Of a stretch of DNA of 64,000 bases, positions 1 to 7,963 are shown in pieces. Origin of the DNA: Frigidibacter sp037095735 (GTDB lineage: Bacteria; Pseudomonadota; Alphaproteobacteria; Rhodobacterales; Rhodobacteraceae); the NCBI RefSeq assembly GCF_037095735.1, contig NZ_JBAWKD010000003.1:186001-250000 (forward strand). The letters are read 5' to 3'. Below the pieces are notes generated by a model. The model saw only the letters and a program-made list of their open reading frames with translations, was not told the origin of the DNA and made no database searches. The position numbers and the translations under genes were made by a program. Numbering within the stretch: position 1 is the first letter of the stretch; each line of letters opens with the position of its first letter.

Positions 1-432
1 CTGGGCGCGGCGCTGCTGCGCCGCTTCTGCGCCGAGACCGGCGGCCGGTCGGGCACCGCGGCGCGCGCGCAGGGTCTGGCGCTGGCCGATGGCTGCGTCC
101 TGCGGCTGGCGCGGCTGGTGCCGGCCGACCTGCCCGAGCGGCCGGGACCGATCCTGCCGCGGCTGACGACGCCGATGGTCCTGCTGACCCTGACGGCGGA
201 CAGCGCCGCGCCCGGCCCCGACGGGATCGCGCGGCTGGCCGCCGATTACGGGCTGACGGCGGCAGAGGCGGCGGTTGCGCTGGCGCTGGTCGGCGGGGCG
301 AGCCTGCGCGAGATCTCGGACCGGCGCGAAACCTCGCTGCACACGGTGCGCAACCAGCTGAAATCGGTTCTGGCCAAGACCGACTGCCGGCGTCAGGCCG
401 ACCTGCTGCGGCTGCTCAGCCGGCAAGGCTGA
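1..432 (+). CDS. LuxR-type helix-turn-helix regulator, 5'-truncated by the window edge
   Basis: The frame is open from base 1, so the true start lies to the left. The last 60 or so residues form a LuxR/GerE-type DNA-binding domain: LTAAEAAVALALVGGAS is followed by LREISDRRETSLHTVRNQ and then LKSVLAKTDCRRQADLLRLL. These are the usual scaffold helix, recognition helix and terminal helix. The preceding residues are Ala/Leu/Arg-rich and not diagnostic of a sensor domain. It should be a transcription factor; signal and targets cannot be read from the visible part. A tight hairpin lies 14 bases after the stop, but its T-run is on the opposite strand. Confidence 0.8.
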   Translation: MGAALLRRFCAETGGRSGTAARAQGLALADGCVLRLARLVPADLPERPGPILPRLTTPMVLLTLTADSAAPGPDGIARLAADYGLTAAEAAVALALVGGASLREISDRRETSLHTVRNQLKSVLAKTDCRRQADLLRLLSRQG

Positions 433-445
433 CCGGAAACGAAAA

Positions 446-468
446 CCCCCGCCGAACATCGGCGGGGG
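446..468 (-). terminator. Hairpin terminator, minus orientation
   Basis: A 10-bp perfect stem, CCCCCGCCGA with TCGGCGGGGG, closes a 3-base ACA loop. Read on the minus strand it is followed by TTTTC, the form of an intrinsic terminator, so it suits the minus-strand DUF1330 gene about 200 bases upstream on that strand. It may also block readthrough from the LuxR-type gene. Confidence 0.6.
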
Positions 469-670
469 TGAAGGGGCTGGGGACCCCTCCTGCACTCGTG
501 ACACCAGATCGGCTCCCCCGATCCAAAACGATCTCACCAGCACTCCGGCGATGATGACGTCACATACTCGCCGCCGGCAGGATCACCCTGTCACGCGTTG
601 CGGCCGCGGGCATGACCCATCTGGGCTAAGCGCAGCCGCCGGTCGCGCGTCGGGGCTGCTGGCGGGCGTG

Positions 671-964
671 TCAGGTGGCGGGGCTTTCCTCGACCACGAC
701 CAGATCGCGCTCGGCCGCGCCCTTCGCATGGCTCATCGCCGCCTGATATTCGGCCGAGTTGTAGCAGGCCACCGCCGCCTCGACCGAGGGGAAGCGGGCG
801 ACGACATTGCGGGCGCGGTCGTTGCCCTCCAGCTGCACGTAGCGGGTGGCACGGGCCAGAAAAACGCCGCCATGCGCGGCGATGGCGGGACCGGCAAGCG
901 CGGCATAGCGGTCATAGGCTTCGGCATCAGTCACGGTGACATGGGCGATCCACAGAGCGGACAT
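671..964 (-). CDS. DUF1330 family protein
   Basis: A 97-residue protein of the DUF1330 (dimeric alpha-beta barrel) family. The family signature is visible: MSALWIAHVTVTDAEAYDRY at the start, GGVFLARA in the middle, then RFPSVEAAVACYNSAEYQ and a final strand RDLVVVEE. The frame extends upstream, but the ATG at 962-964 has a strong ribosome site (AAGGAGGA) at good spacing and gives the normal family length. It follows alaS on the same strand, but the alaS terminator lies in the gap, so it is probably transcribed separately. Function is unknown. A paralogue of the same length lies at 50002-50295. Confidence 0.88.
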   Translation of the reverse strand: MSALWIAHVTVTDAEAYDRYAALAGPAIAAHGGVFLARATRYVQLEGNDRARNVVARFPSVEAAVACYNSAEYQAAMSHAKGAAERDLVVVEESPAT

Positions 965-984
965 CGGTTCCTCCTTCGGAAATG

Positions 985-1008
985 GAAAGGGCCCCCTCGC
1001 GGGAGCCC
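985..1008 (-). terminator. alaS terminator
   Basis: Just after the alaS stop on the minus strand, GGGCTCCC pairs with GGGGGCCC around a GCGA loop (one U-G pair) and is followed by TTTCC. It sits between alaS and the ribosome site of the DUF1330 gene. Confidence 0.65.
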
Positions 1009-1019
1009 CATGGTCTGGA

Positions 1020-3680
1020 TCAGAGCGCGGCCAGAACGGCTTCCGCCGCCGCGATGGCCTCGGGGGCCTTGGCCGGGTCGGCACCACCGGCCTGCGCCAT
1101 GTCAGGGCGGCCACCGCCGCCCTTGCCGCCAAGCGCCTCGGCCGCCGCGCGCACCAGATCCACGGCCGAGACCTTCGCGGTCAGGTCCGCGGTCACGCCC
1201 GCCGCCACCGCGGCCTTGCCGCCGGTATCGGCCACGACCAGCACCGCGCCCGACCCGACGGTGCCCTTCAGCGCGTCGACCAGCGCCGGCAGGTCCTTGC
1301 CGGACACGCCCGAGACCGCCTGCGCGATGAACTTCACGCCGCCGATCTCTTTCGCCTCGGGGCCGCCCTTGGCGCCGCCGCCCATCGCGAGCTCGCGGCG
1401 CAGTTGCGCCACTTCGTTCGCCAGCGCCTTGCGCTCGTCTGCCAGCGCCTTCACGCGCTCGACCACCTCGTTCGCCGGCGCCTTCAGCACGCCCGCGATC
1501 TCGGCCAGCCGCGCGCCCTGCGCGTTCAGGTGATCGAGCGCCGCCTGCCCCGTCAGCGCCTCGACCCGGCGCACCCCGGCCGACGAGGCCGAGTCGCTCA
1601 GCAGCACGAAGAGCCCGATCTCGCCCAGACGCGCGACATGGGTGCCGCCGCACAGCTCGATCGAATAGGTCTGCCCGTCGGTGCCCTTCTTCGAGCCCGG
1701 CAGCGCCCCCATCGACACGACGCGGACCTCTTCGCCGTATTTCTCGCCGAAGAGCGCCTGCGCGCCCAGACCGCGGGCGTCGTCGGGCGACATCAGCCGG
1801 GTGGTCACCGCGCCGTTCTGGCGGATGTAATGGTTCACCTCGGCCTCGACCTTGGCGATCTCGTCGGCGCTCAGCGCCTTCTGGTGGCTGAAGTCGAAGC
1901 GCATCCGGTCGGGCGCGTTCAGCGAGCCGCGCTGGGCGACGTGATCGCCCAGAACCCCGCGCAAAGCCTCGTTCAGCAGGTGCGTGGCCGAGTGGTTGCC
2001 CTGGATCGCGGCGCGGCGGGCGTGATCCACCACCAGCTCGGCACCCTGCCCCTTGGCGATCTCGCCCATGGTCACGGTGGCGACATGGATGAAGACATTG
2101 GCCGACTTCTTCACGTCGGTCACACGCGCCTCGCCCGTCGCGGTGCGGATGATCCCGGCATCGCCGACCTGACCGCCCGATTCCGCGTAGAACGGCGACT
2201 GGTTGACGACGATCTGCACCTCGTCGCCCTGTTTCGCGACCGGCACGGCGGCACCCTTCTGGACCAGCGCCAGCACCTGCCCCTCGGCGGTTTCGGTGTC
2301 ATAGCCCAGGAACTCGGTCGCGCCGTGCTCTTCGGCAAGATCGAACCAGATCGCGGCGTCCTTGGTCTCGCCGGTGCCCGACCAGGCGGCGCGGGCCTTG
2401 GCCTTCTGCTCGGCCATGGCGGCGTCGAAGCCGGCGGTGTCGACGGTCAGGCCGCGCTCGCGCAGCGCATCCTGCGTCAGGTCCAGCGGGAAGCCGAAGG
2501 TGTCGTAGAGCTTGAAGGCCGCCTCGCCCGGAAGCGCTGCACCTTCCGGGATCTTCGCCAGCTCGTCGTCCAGAAGCCGCAGGCCGCGATCAAGCGTGGT
2601 GCGGAACTTGGTCTCCTCGGCCTTCAGCGTCTCTTCGATCATCGCCTGCGCGCGACCGAGCTCGGGGTAGGCCGCGCCCATCTGGCGGACCAGCGCCGGG
2701 ACAAGGCGGTGCATCACCGGATCCTGTGCGCCCAGCATGTGCGCATGGCGCATCGCACGGCGCATGATCCGGCGCAGCACATAGCCGCGGCCCTCGTTCG
2801 AGGGCATGACCCCGTCGGCGATCAGGAAGGACGTGGACCGCAGGTGGTCCGCGATCACCCGGTGATGGACCTTGCCCGGCCCGTCGGGATCGTTCGAGGT
2901 GGCGTGCGCCGAAGCCTCGATCAGCGAGCGCATCAGGTCGGTGTCGTAGTTGTCATGCTTGCCCTGCAGCAGCGCGCCGATCCGCTCGAGCCCCATGCCG
3001 GTGTCGATCGACTGCATGTCGAGCTTGCGCAGCGTGCCGTCGGGCATCTGCTCGTTCTGCATGAAGACGTTGTTCCAGATCTCGATGTAGCGGTCGCCAT
3101 CCTCGTCGGCCGAGCCCGGAGGGCCGCCCCAGATGCTGTCGCCGTGGTCATAGAAGATCTCGGTGCAGGGACCGCAGGGACCGGTCGGGCCCATGCGCCA
3201 GAAGTTGTCGTCGGTGGCGATGCGGATGATCCGGTCGTCGCCAAGGCCCGCGACCTTCTTCCACAGATCGGCGGCTTCGTCGTCGGTGTGATAGACGGTG
3301 ACCAGCAGACGCTTCGGGTCGATGTCGAAATCCTTGGTCAGCAGTTCCCAGGCGAAGGGGATCGCGCTTTCCTTGAAATAGTCGCCGAACGAGAAGTTGC
3401 CGAGCATCTCGAAGAAGGTGTGGTGGCGCGCGGTGTAGCCGACGTTGTCGAGGTCGTTGTGCTTGCCGCCCGCACGCACGCATTTCTGCGCGGTGGTGGC
3501 GCGGGTGTAGTCGCGGGTTTCGACCCCGGTGAACAGGTTCTTGAACTGGACCATGCCCGAGTTCGCGAACATCAGCGTGGGGTCGTTGCGCGGAACCAGC
3601 GGCGAGCTTTCGACGACGCGGTGGCCGTTGCGCTGGAAGAAGTCGAGATAGGTCGACCGGATATCGTTCAAGCTGGGCAT
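1020..3680 (-). CDS. alaS: Alanine--tRNA ligase
   Basis: Full-length (886 residues) cytoplasmic alanyl-tRNA synthetase, which charges tRNA-Ala and clears mischarged Ser/Gly. The start MPSLNDIRSTYLDFF, then GHRVVESSPLVPRNDPTLMF and the GPCGPCTEIFYDHGD segment, belong to the class II catalytic core. The editing domain carries the metal-binding histidines in NHSATHLLNEALR and the later Cys/His of CGGTHV. A C-terminal coiled coil and C-Ala domain ending in GGGGRPDMAQAGG complete it. The start codon fits the family N-terminus. It is a single-gene unit with its own terminator. Confidence 0.98.
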   Translation of the reverse strand: MPSLNDIRSTYLDFFQRNGHRVVESSPLVPRNDPTLMFANSGMVQFKNLFTGVETRDYTRATTAQKCVRAGGKHNDLDNVGYTARHHTFFEMLGNFSFGDYFKESAIPFAWELLTKDFDIDPKRLLVTVYHTDDEAADLWKKVAGLGDDRIIRIATDDNFWRMGPTGPCGPCTEIFYDHGDSIWGGPPGSADEDGDRYIEIWNNVFMQNEQMPDGTLRKLDMQSIDTGMGLERIGALLQGKHDNYDTDLMRSLIEASAHATSNDPDGPGKVHHRVIADHLRSTSFLIADGVMPSNEGRGYVLRRIMRRAMRHAHMLGAQDPVMHRLVPALVRQMGAAYPELGRAQAMIEETLKAEETKFRTTLDRGLRLLDDELAKIPEGAALPGEAAFKLYDTFGFPLDLTQDALRERGLTVDTAGFDAAMAEQKAKARAAWSGTGETKDAAIWFDLAEEHGATEFLGYDTETAEGQVLALVQKGAAVPVAKQGDEVQIVVNQSPFYAESGGQVGDAGIIRTATGEARVTDVKKSANVFIHVATVTMGEIAKGQGAELVVDHARRAAIQGNHSATHLLNEALRGVLGDHVAQRGSLNAPDRMRFDFSHQKALSADEIAKVEAEVNHYIRQNGAVTTRLMSPDDARGLGAQALFGEKYGEEVRVVSMGALPGSKKGTDGQTYSIELCGGTHVARLGEIGLFVLLSDSASSAGVRRVEALTGQAALDHLNAQGARLAEIAGVLKAPANEVVERVKALADERKALANEVAQLRRELAMGGGAKGGPEAKEIGGVKFIAQAVSGVSGKDLPALVDALKGTVGSGAVLVVADTGGKAAVAAGVTADLTAKVSAVDLVRAAAEALGGKGGGGRPDMAQAGGADPAKAPEAIAAAEAVLAAL

Positions 3681-3770
3681 GTCGCGCCTTCGTCCACTGG
3701 GGCTGTCTGTGCGCGCCTCCCGCGCGCGGATTGCCCCCGTTTATCGCCGCGCTGGCGGGGCGCGCAACGC

Positions 3771-3797
3771 AAAACCGCGCGGGGGGGCCCCGCGCGG
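3771..3797 (-). terminator. lipA terminator
   Basis: A 10-bp perfect stem, CCGCGCGGGG with CCCCGCGCGG around three bases, is followed on the minus strand by TTTTGCG. It lies about 65 bases after the lipA stop and upstream of alaS. Confidence 0.75.
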
Positions 3798-3863
3798 TAT
3801 CGTGTTTCGGTGAATATTCCCGTGTTTGACCCTGTCTGCCGCAGATCCTGCGCCGCTCGGGCG

Positions 3864-4820
3864 TCAGGCGCCGCGGCCGAGCTTCTCGAGCCGCGCCGCG
3901 CGCATCCGCGCGAAATCGTCGCCGGCATGGTAGGACGAACGGGTCAGCGGCGTGGCCGAGACCATCAGGAAGCCCTTGCCCCAGGCGGCCTTTTCATAAG
4001 CCGCGAATTCCTCGGGCGTCACGAAGCGGTCGACATGGTGATGCTTCGGCGTCGGCTGCAGGTACTGGCCGATGGTCAGGAAGTCGATGTCGGCCGAGCG
4101 CATGTCGTCCATCACCTGGCGGACCTGCACCGCGGTCTCGCCCAGGCCCACCATCAGGCCGGACTTGGTGAACATCGCCGGGTCGAGCTCTTTCACCCGC
4201 TGCAGCAGACGCAGCGAATGGAAATAGCGCGCGCCGGGGCGGACCTCGGAATAGAGGCCCGGCACGGTTTCCAGGTTGTGGTTGAAGACGTCGGGGCGCG
4301 CCTCGACGACCTTCTCCAGCGCCGAGGGCGCGCATTTCAGGAAGTCGGGCGTCAGGATCTCGATCGTGGTGTCGGGCGAGCGGTGGCGCACGGCACGGAT
4401 CGTCTGGGCGAAATGCTCGGCGCCGCCGTCTTCCACGTCGTCGCGGTCGACCGAGGTGATGACGACATGCTTCAGCCCCAGCGTCTGCACGGCATGGGCG
4501 ACACGGCCCGGCTCGAACACATCGAGCGCCTCGGGCTTGCCGGTGGCGACGTTGCAGAAGGTGCAGCCGCGGGTGCAGATCTCGCCCATGATCATCATGG
4601 TGGCATGGCCCTGCGACCAGCATTCGCCGACATTCGGGCAGCCGGCCTCTTCACAGACGGTGACGAGGCGGTTTTCCTTCATGATCCGGCGCGTCTCGTG
4701 ATAGCCGGCCGAGGTGGGCGCCTTCACCCGGATCCAGGAGGGCTTCTTGGGCTGCTCCTTCTGATCGGGCCGGTGGGCCTTCTCGGGATGGCGTTCGGAC
4801 GGGATCTTGAGGTCGCGCAC
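3864..4820 (-). CDS. lipA: Lipoyl synthase
   Basis: Radical-SAM enzyme that inserts two sulfurs into octanoyl groups on E2/H proteins. With a GTG start it is 318 residues. The radical-SAM cysteines are C82, C86 and C89 (ICTRGCTFCN). The auxiliary cluster cysteines are C56, C61 and C67, and the C-terminal RSSYHAG supplies the serine ligand. I chose the GTG at 4818-4820 because AAGGAGG lies 8 bases upstream; the longer frame adds 33 untypical residues. It is followed by its own terminator. The TerC-family gene upstream also ends in a terminator, so lipA is probably monocistronic. Confidence 0.97.
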   Translation of the reverse strand: MRDLKIPSERHPEKAHRPDQKEQPKKPSWIRVKAPTSAGYHETRRIMKENRLVTVCEEAGCPNVGECWSQGHATMMIMGEICTRGCTFCNVATGKPEALDVFEPGRVAHAVQTLGLKHVVITSVDRDDVEDGGAEHFAQTIRAVRHRSPDTTIEILTPDFLKCAPSALEKVVEARPDVFNHNLETVPGLYSEVRPGARYFHSLRLLQRVKELDPAMFTKSGLMVGLGETAVQVRQVMDDMRSADIDFLTIGQYLQPTPKHHHVDRFVTPEEFAAYEKAAWGKGFLMVSATPLTRSSYHAGDDFARMRAARLEKLGRGA

Positions 4821-4893
4821 GGGGGACCCTCCTTGCGGCTGCAGGTCCGAATTAAGCCTTTTGCGACGGTTTGGCAACGGCAGCGCCGCAAGG

Positions 4894-4924
4894 AAAACGG
4901 GCCGCGGCGCTTCCGCCACGGCCC
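4894..4924 (-). terminator. Terminator of the TerC-family gene
   Basis: An 11-bp stem (GGGCCGTGGCG with CGCCGCGGCCC, one wobble) with a four-base loop is followed on the minus strand by GTTTTCC. It lies between the TerC-family gene and lipA. Confidence 0.75.
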
Positions 4925-4957
4925 CGATGGTTCAAGGGTGAACTATTTTCGGCCGCA

Positions 4958-5710
4958 TCAGTGGCCAGCACCCTGCCCCTTCCGCAGCCGGGCGTTGCGC
5001 GCCCACATGTTCAGCATCTCGACCACCGCCGAGAAGGCCATGGCGGCATAGACGTAGCCCTTGGGCACATGGACCCCGAAACCTTCCGCGATCAGCGTCG
5101 TGCCGATCAGCATCAGGAAGCTCAGGGCCAGCATGACGATGGTCGGGTTCTTTTCGATGAAGTTCGCCAGAGGAGTCGCGGCCAGCAGCATGACGGTGAC
5201 AGCGGCGACGACCGCGACCACCATGATCGGCACATGCGGGGTCATGCCGACGGCGGTGATGATCGAGTCGATCGAGAACACGAGGTCCAGCACCAGGATC
5301 TGCACGATCGCCGCGCCGAAGGTCAGGCCGGCGCCGCGGCCCACCATGTTCGCCTCGGGATCGGCGGGGTCGACGTGGTGGTGGATCTCCTTCGTGGCCT
5401 TCCAGACCAGGAACAGGCCGCCGGCGATCAGGATCAGGTCCTTCCAGCTGAATTCGTTGCCCATCACCGTGAACACCGGCTCGGTCAGGCGCACGATCCA
5501 GGCAACGGTGGCCAGCAGGCCAAGGCGCATTACCAGGGCAAGCCCGATGCCGATGCGCCGTGCGCGGTCCCGCTGCGCCTCTGGCAGCTTGTTGGTCAGG
5601 ATCGAGATGAAGATCAGGTTGTCGATGCCCAGCACCACCTCCATCACGACCAGCGTGACGAGGGCGACCCAGGCGGCGGGGTCCTGGATCAGGGACAGAA
5701 TGTCGGTCAT
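4958..5710 (-). CDS. TerC family integral membrane protein
   Basis: A 250-residue polytopic membrane protein with about seven hydrophobic segments. The TerC/YgdQ-type hallmark appears near the N-terminus as VVLGIDNLIFISILTNKLP and recurs as VLDLVFSIDSIITAVGM; these acidic membrane motifs are typical of the family. TerC proteins are linked to metal (manganese) export or tellurite resistance, but substrate cannot be assigned here. The start is the ATG at 5708-5710, preceded by GAGGAG; the longer frame adds 49 non-conserved residues. It is a single gene with its own terminator. Confidence 0.9.
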   Translation of the reverse strand: MTDILSLIQDPAAWVALVTLVVMEVVLGIDNLIFISILTNKLPEAQRDRARRIGIGLALVMRLGLLATVAWIVRLTEPVFTVMGNEFSWKDLILIAGGLFLVWKATKEIHHHVDPADPEANMVGRGAGLTFGAAIVQILVLDLVFSIDSIITAVGMTPHVPIMVVAVVAAVTVMLLAATPLANFIEKNPTIVMLALSFLMLIGTTLIAEGFGVHVPKGYVYAAMAFSAVVEMLNMWARNARLRKGQGAGH

Positions 5711-5971
5711 TTGGCTCCTCGGCCGGCAAAGATGTCTCCGCTGATATCGGGGCTTCACGGAAAATTTCCATAGGTCTCCGAAAGGTTCATCCCTCATGCG
5801 CCCGCTTCGGCCGTGCTGCGGGCATTGCGACGCGCAAAAACCGCATTCGCATGGCATTTTGCCTCAATTTTTCCACGCCAGTCGCAGAGACTGCCCGCAA
5901 CCGGTCGCAGAGCCGGACGAATTTCACGGGGCTGGCCCCGATCCGATCTAAGCTGACAAAGGAAATTGCCC

Positions 5972-6172
5972 GTGTTCCGACTGATCCCCGCCCGCGCACG
6001 GACCCTGGCCCAGGAAGACGGAGCCGTGACGGTCGACTGGGTCGTGCTGACCGCCGCCGCGGGCTTCCTGTCGGTTGCAGCCCTTGCCGGCATGTCCGAC
6101 AGCGTCACCGGGATCGGGGCGCTCGTGGCCAACTACCTTCGCGAGGTCGGCGAAAGCCAGCTGGGCCAATAA
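5972..6172 (+). CDS. Small Flp-pilin-like single-membrane-segment peptide
   Basis: A 66-residue peptide with a short basic N-terminus (FRLIPARARTLAQ), then EDGAVTVDWVVLTAAAGFL, which resembles the processing region and first hydrophobic helix of Flp/Fap type IVb pilins. A hydrophilic tail ends in GESQLGQ. The GTG at 5972 is preferred because AAGGA lies 8 bases upstream; a TTG at 5966 is too close to it. No tad/cpa genes are nearby, so a pilin role is only an inference. It stands alone between a divergent TerC-family gene and the peroxiredoxin gene. The roughly 260 bases upstream hold no gene. Confidence 0.6.
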   Translation: MFRLIPARARTLAQEDGAVTVDWVVLTAAAGFLSVAALAGMSDSVTGIGALVANYLREVGESQLGQ

Positions 6173-6240
6173 GCGGCCGCGCGCGCGCCGCCGCGGGATG
6201 CCGCGGATGCGCTGCACCATTGCGGCGATGCAGCATCCAG

Positions 6241-6257
6241 TTTAGAACGACTCCAAC
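6241..6257. promoter_or_regulatory. Possible iron-responsive (ICE/Irr-like) element upstream of peroxiredoxin
   Basis: TTTAGAAC-GA-CTCCAAC resembles the Irr/ICE palindrome of alphaproteobacteria (TTTAGAA arm and its complement TTCTAAA). The left arm is perfect and the right arm degenerate. It lies about 65 bases before the peroxiredoxin ATG. Low confidence. Confidence 0.25.
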
Positions 6258-6320
6258 GGGAGGAGCGGGCGCAGAACATGCGCCCGACCGCATTTCTTAA
6301 ACCCGGCATGGAGACACCAG

Positions 6321-6869
6321 ATGCAAACCGGCGCCAAGCTTCCCAACGTCACCTTCCGCACCCGCGTGCGCGACGAATCCATCGGCGGGCCGAACCCGTT
6401 CCGCTGGGAAGACCTGACCACCGCCGACTACTTCGCCGGCAAGCGCGTCGTGATGTTCGCCCTGCCCGGCGCCTTCACCCCCACCTGCTCGACCTACCAG
6501 CTGCCGGGCTTCGAGAAGGGCTTCGCCGACTTCCAGGCCCATGGCGTGGATGAGATCTATTGCCTGTCGGTCAACGACGCCTTCGTGATGAACCAGTGGG
6601 CCAAGGCCCAGGGCCTGGAAAACGTCAAGGTGATCCCGGACGGCTCGGGCGAGTTCACCCGCCGCGTCGGCATGCTGGTGCGCAAGGACAACCTCGGTTT
6701 CGGCCTGCGCTCGTGGCGCTATGCCTGCGTCGTCAAGGACGGCGTCGTGGAAGCCTGGTTCGAAGAGCCCGGCCTGTCGGACAACCACGGCGAAGACCCC
6801 TATGGCATCTCGAGCCCCGAGAACGTCCTGGCCTGGCTGGCCGAGGATGCGAAGGCCAAAGCCGCCTGA
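6321..6869 (+). CDS. Peroxiredoxin (Prx5/AhpE-like redoxin family)
   Basis: Thiol peroxidase of 182 residues that reduces H2O2 or organic peroxides. The peroxidatic cysteine is C56 in PGAFTPTCSTYQLPG, the Prx5-type motif. IPDGSGEFTRRVGMLV follows, and the C-terminus is EEPGLSDNHGEDPYG. No other cysteine is placed as a resolving residue apart from C80-region YCLSV, so the resolving mechanism is uncertain. GGAGA precedes the ATG. Beside oxyR and katA it forms a local peroxide-defence block. A hairpin terminator follows directly. Confidence 0.93.
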   Translation: MQTGAKLPNVTFRTRVRDESIGGPNPFRWEDLTTADYFAGKRVVMFALPGAFTPTCSTYQLPGFEKGFADFQAHGVDEIYCLSVNDAFVMNQWAKAQGLENVKVIPDGSGEFTRRVGMLVRKDNLGFGLRSWRYACVVKDGVVEAWFEEPGLSDNHGEDPYGISSPENVLAWLAEDAKAKAA

Positions 6870-6892
6870 GGCTTCCGCTTCCGACCTTTCGC

Positions 6893-6927
6893 AACGCCCG
6901 GGGCATCCGTCCCGGGCGTTCGCTTTT
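6893..6927 (+). terminator. Peroxiredoxin terminator
   Basis: A 10-bp stem, AACGCCCGGG with CCCGGGCGTT around an 8-base loop, is followed by CGCTTTTC, 24 bases after the peroxiredoxin stop. The oxyR gene converges from the other side. Confidence 0.75.
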
Positions 6928-6938
6928 CGGGCCGCGTT

Positions 6939-7850
6939 TCAGGCCCGCGCGGTCAGGGCCCGGCCCTTCTCGGCCAGAAGCCCGGCCAGCGCGGCGACCC
7001 AGGGTTCACCCGCCACGCCCGGGCGCAGCACCAACCGCACCAGCCGCTCGGGCTCGGGCGCGGTGAAGCGTTCCAGCCGCATCCCGGGCTGGGTGCGCCG
7101 CTCGGCTTCGGCGGCGCTCTCGGGCACCAGCGTGAAACCCATCCCCCCCGCCACCAGCGCGCAGAGCGTGCCCAGCGACGAGGCGCCAAGGTCGATCTTC
7201 GCCCGGCGCCGACCCAGCCCGCAGACCTCGAGCGCCTGATCGGCCAGGCAGTGCCCCTCGTCCAGCAAGAGAAGCTGTTCGGGGTCGACCTCGACCGGGC
7301 GCAGCCGCTCGACATGGCGCCCGAGCGCCGCCAGCCGGTCCGCGCGGCCCGCCAGCAGGAAACGGTCGGGAAACAGCGCCTGCTCGGCCATCTCGGGCGG
7401 CGGCGGCGTCGCGATCACCACCGCATCCAGCCGGCCGGCCGCCAGATCCGCCAGCAGCTCGGCCGTCTGCGCCTCGCGCAGGCGCAGGTCGCGCGGCAGG
7501 CCGGGCAGCGGCAGCGCCGCCAGCACCGAGGGCATCAGGTAGGGCGCCAGCGTCGGGATCACCCCAAGCGTCACCGCGCCCCCCAGCGCGCCGCGCCGCG
7601 CCTCTGCCTGCAGCTCTGCCACCTCTGCCAGGATCCGCTCTGCCCGTTCCAGCACCGCCCGGCCCGCCCGGGTCAGGCGCAGCGCGCGCGGCTGGCGGTC
7701 GACCAGTTCCAGCCCCAGCGCCGCCTCGAGCTCGCGGATCTGGACGGACAGCGCCGGCTGGCTGACATGGACGCGGGCGGCGGCACGACCGAAATGGCCG
7801 GTCTCGGCAAGGGCTTGCAGATAGGACAGCTGGCGCAGGGTGATGTTCAT
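6939..7850 (-). CDS. oxyR: Hydrogen-peroxide sensor, LysR-type regulator OxyR
   Basis: LysR-type regulator of 303 residues. The N-terminal winged HTH includes RQLSYLQALAETGHFGRAAA and VHVSQPALSVQIRELE. In the effector domain, LLLDEGHCLADQALEVCGLG carries C201 and C210, matching the spacing and context of the E. coli OxyR redox pair (C199/C208). It therefore should sense H2O2 by disulfide formation. It is divergent from katA, the standard arrangement for an OxyR that controls catalase, and converges on the peroxiredoxin gene. Confidence 0.93.
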   Translation of the reverse strand: MNITLRQLSYLQALAETGHFGRAAARVHVSQPALSVQIRELEAALGLELVDRQPRALRLTRAGRAVLERAERILAEVAELQAEARRGALGGAVTLGVIPTLAPYLMPSVLAALPLPGLPRDLRLREAQTAELLADLAAGRLDAVVIATPPPPEMAEQALFPDRFLLAGRADRLAALGRHVERLRPVEVDPEQLLLLDEGHCLADQALEVCGLGRRRAKIDLGASSLGTLCALVAGGMGFTLVPESAAEAERRTQPGMRLERFTAPEPERLVRLVLRPGVAGEPWVAALAGLLAEKGRALTARA

Positions 7851-7963
7851 AATCCCTGATTATCGCAACGAGAAATAAATGCAATTTCCCTTTATCGGAC
7901 CTTGAGATCATCCTGCCGCGCAACAGAACACCCGATGACGAAGCAAGGGAGAGGAGAAATCCC
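7851..7963. promoter_or_regulatory. Divergent oxyR-katA control region
   Basis: This 113-base gap is markedly more AT-rich than its surroundings at about 7858-7895, where TTATCG occurs twice about 32 bases apart around GAGAAATAAATGCAATTTC. It is the expected place for OxyR binding and both promoters. No exact OxyR consensus can be claimed by eye. The katA ribosome site (GGAGAGGAGA) is at its right end. Confidence 0.5.

Noticed and set aside
936..5051. Very long plus-strand frame over alaS and lipA (over 1300 codons)
   Set aside because: Antisense shadow in high-GC DNA; the translation is Arg/His/Ala-rich with no domains, while the minus strand encodes recognisable AlaRS and LipA.
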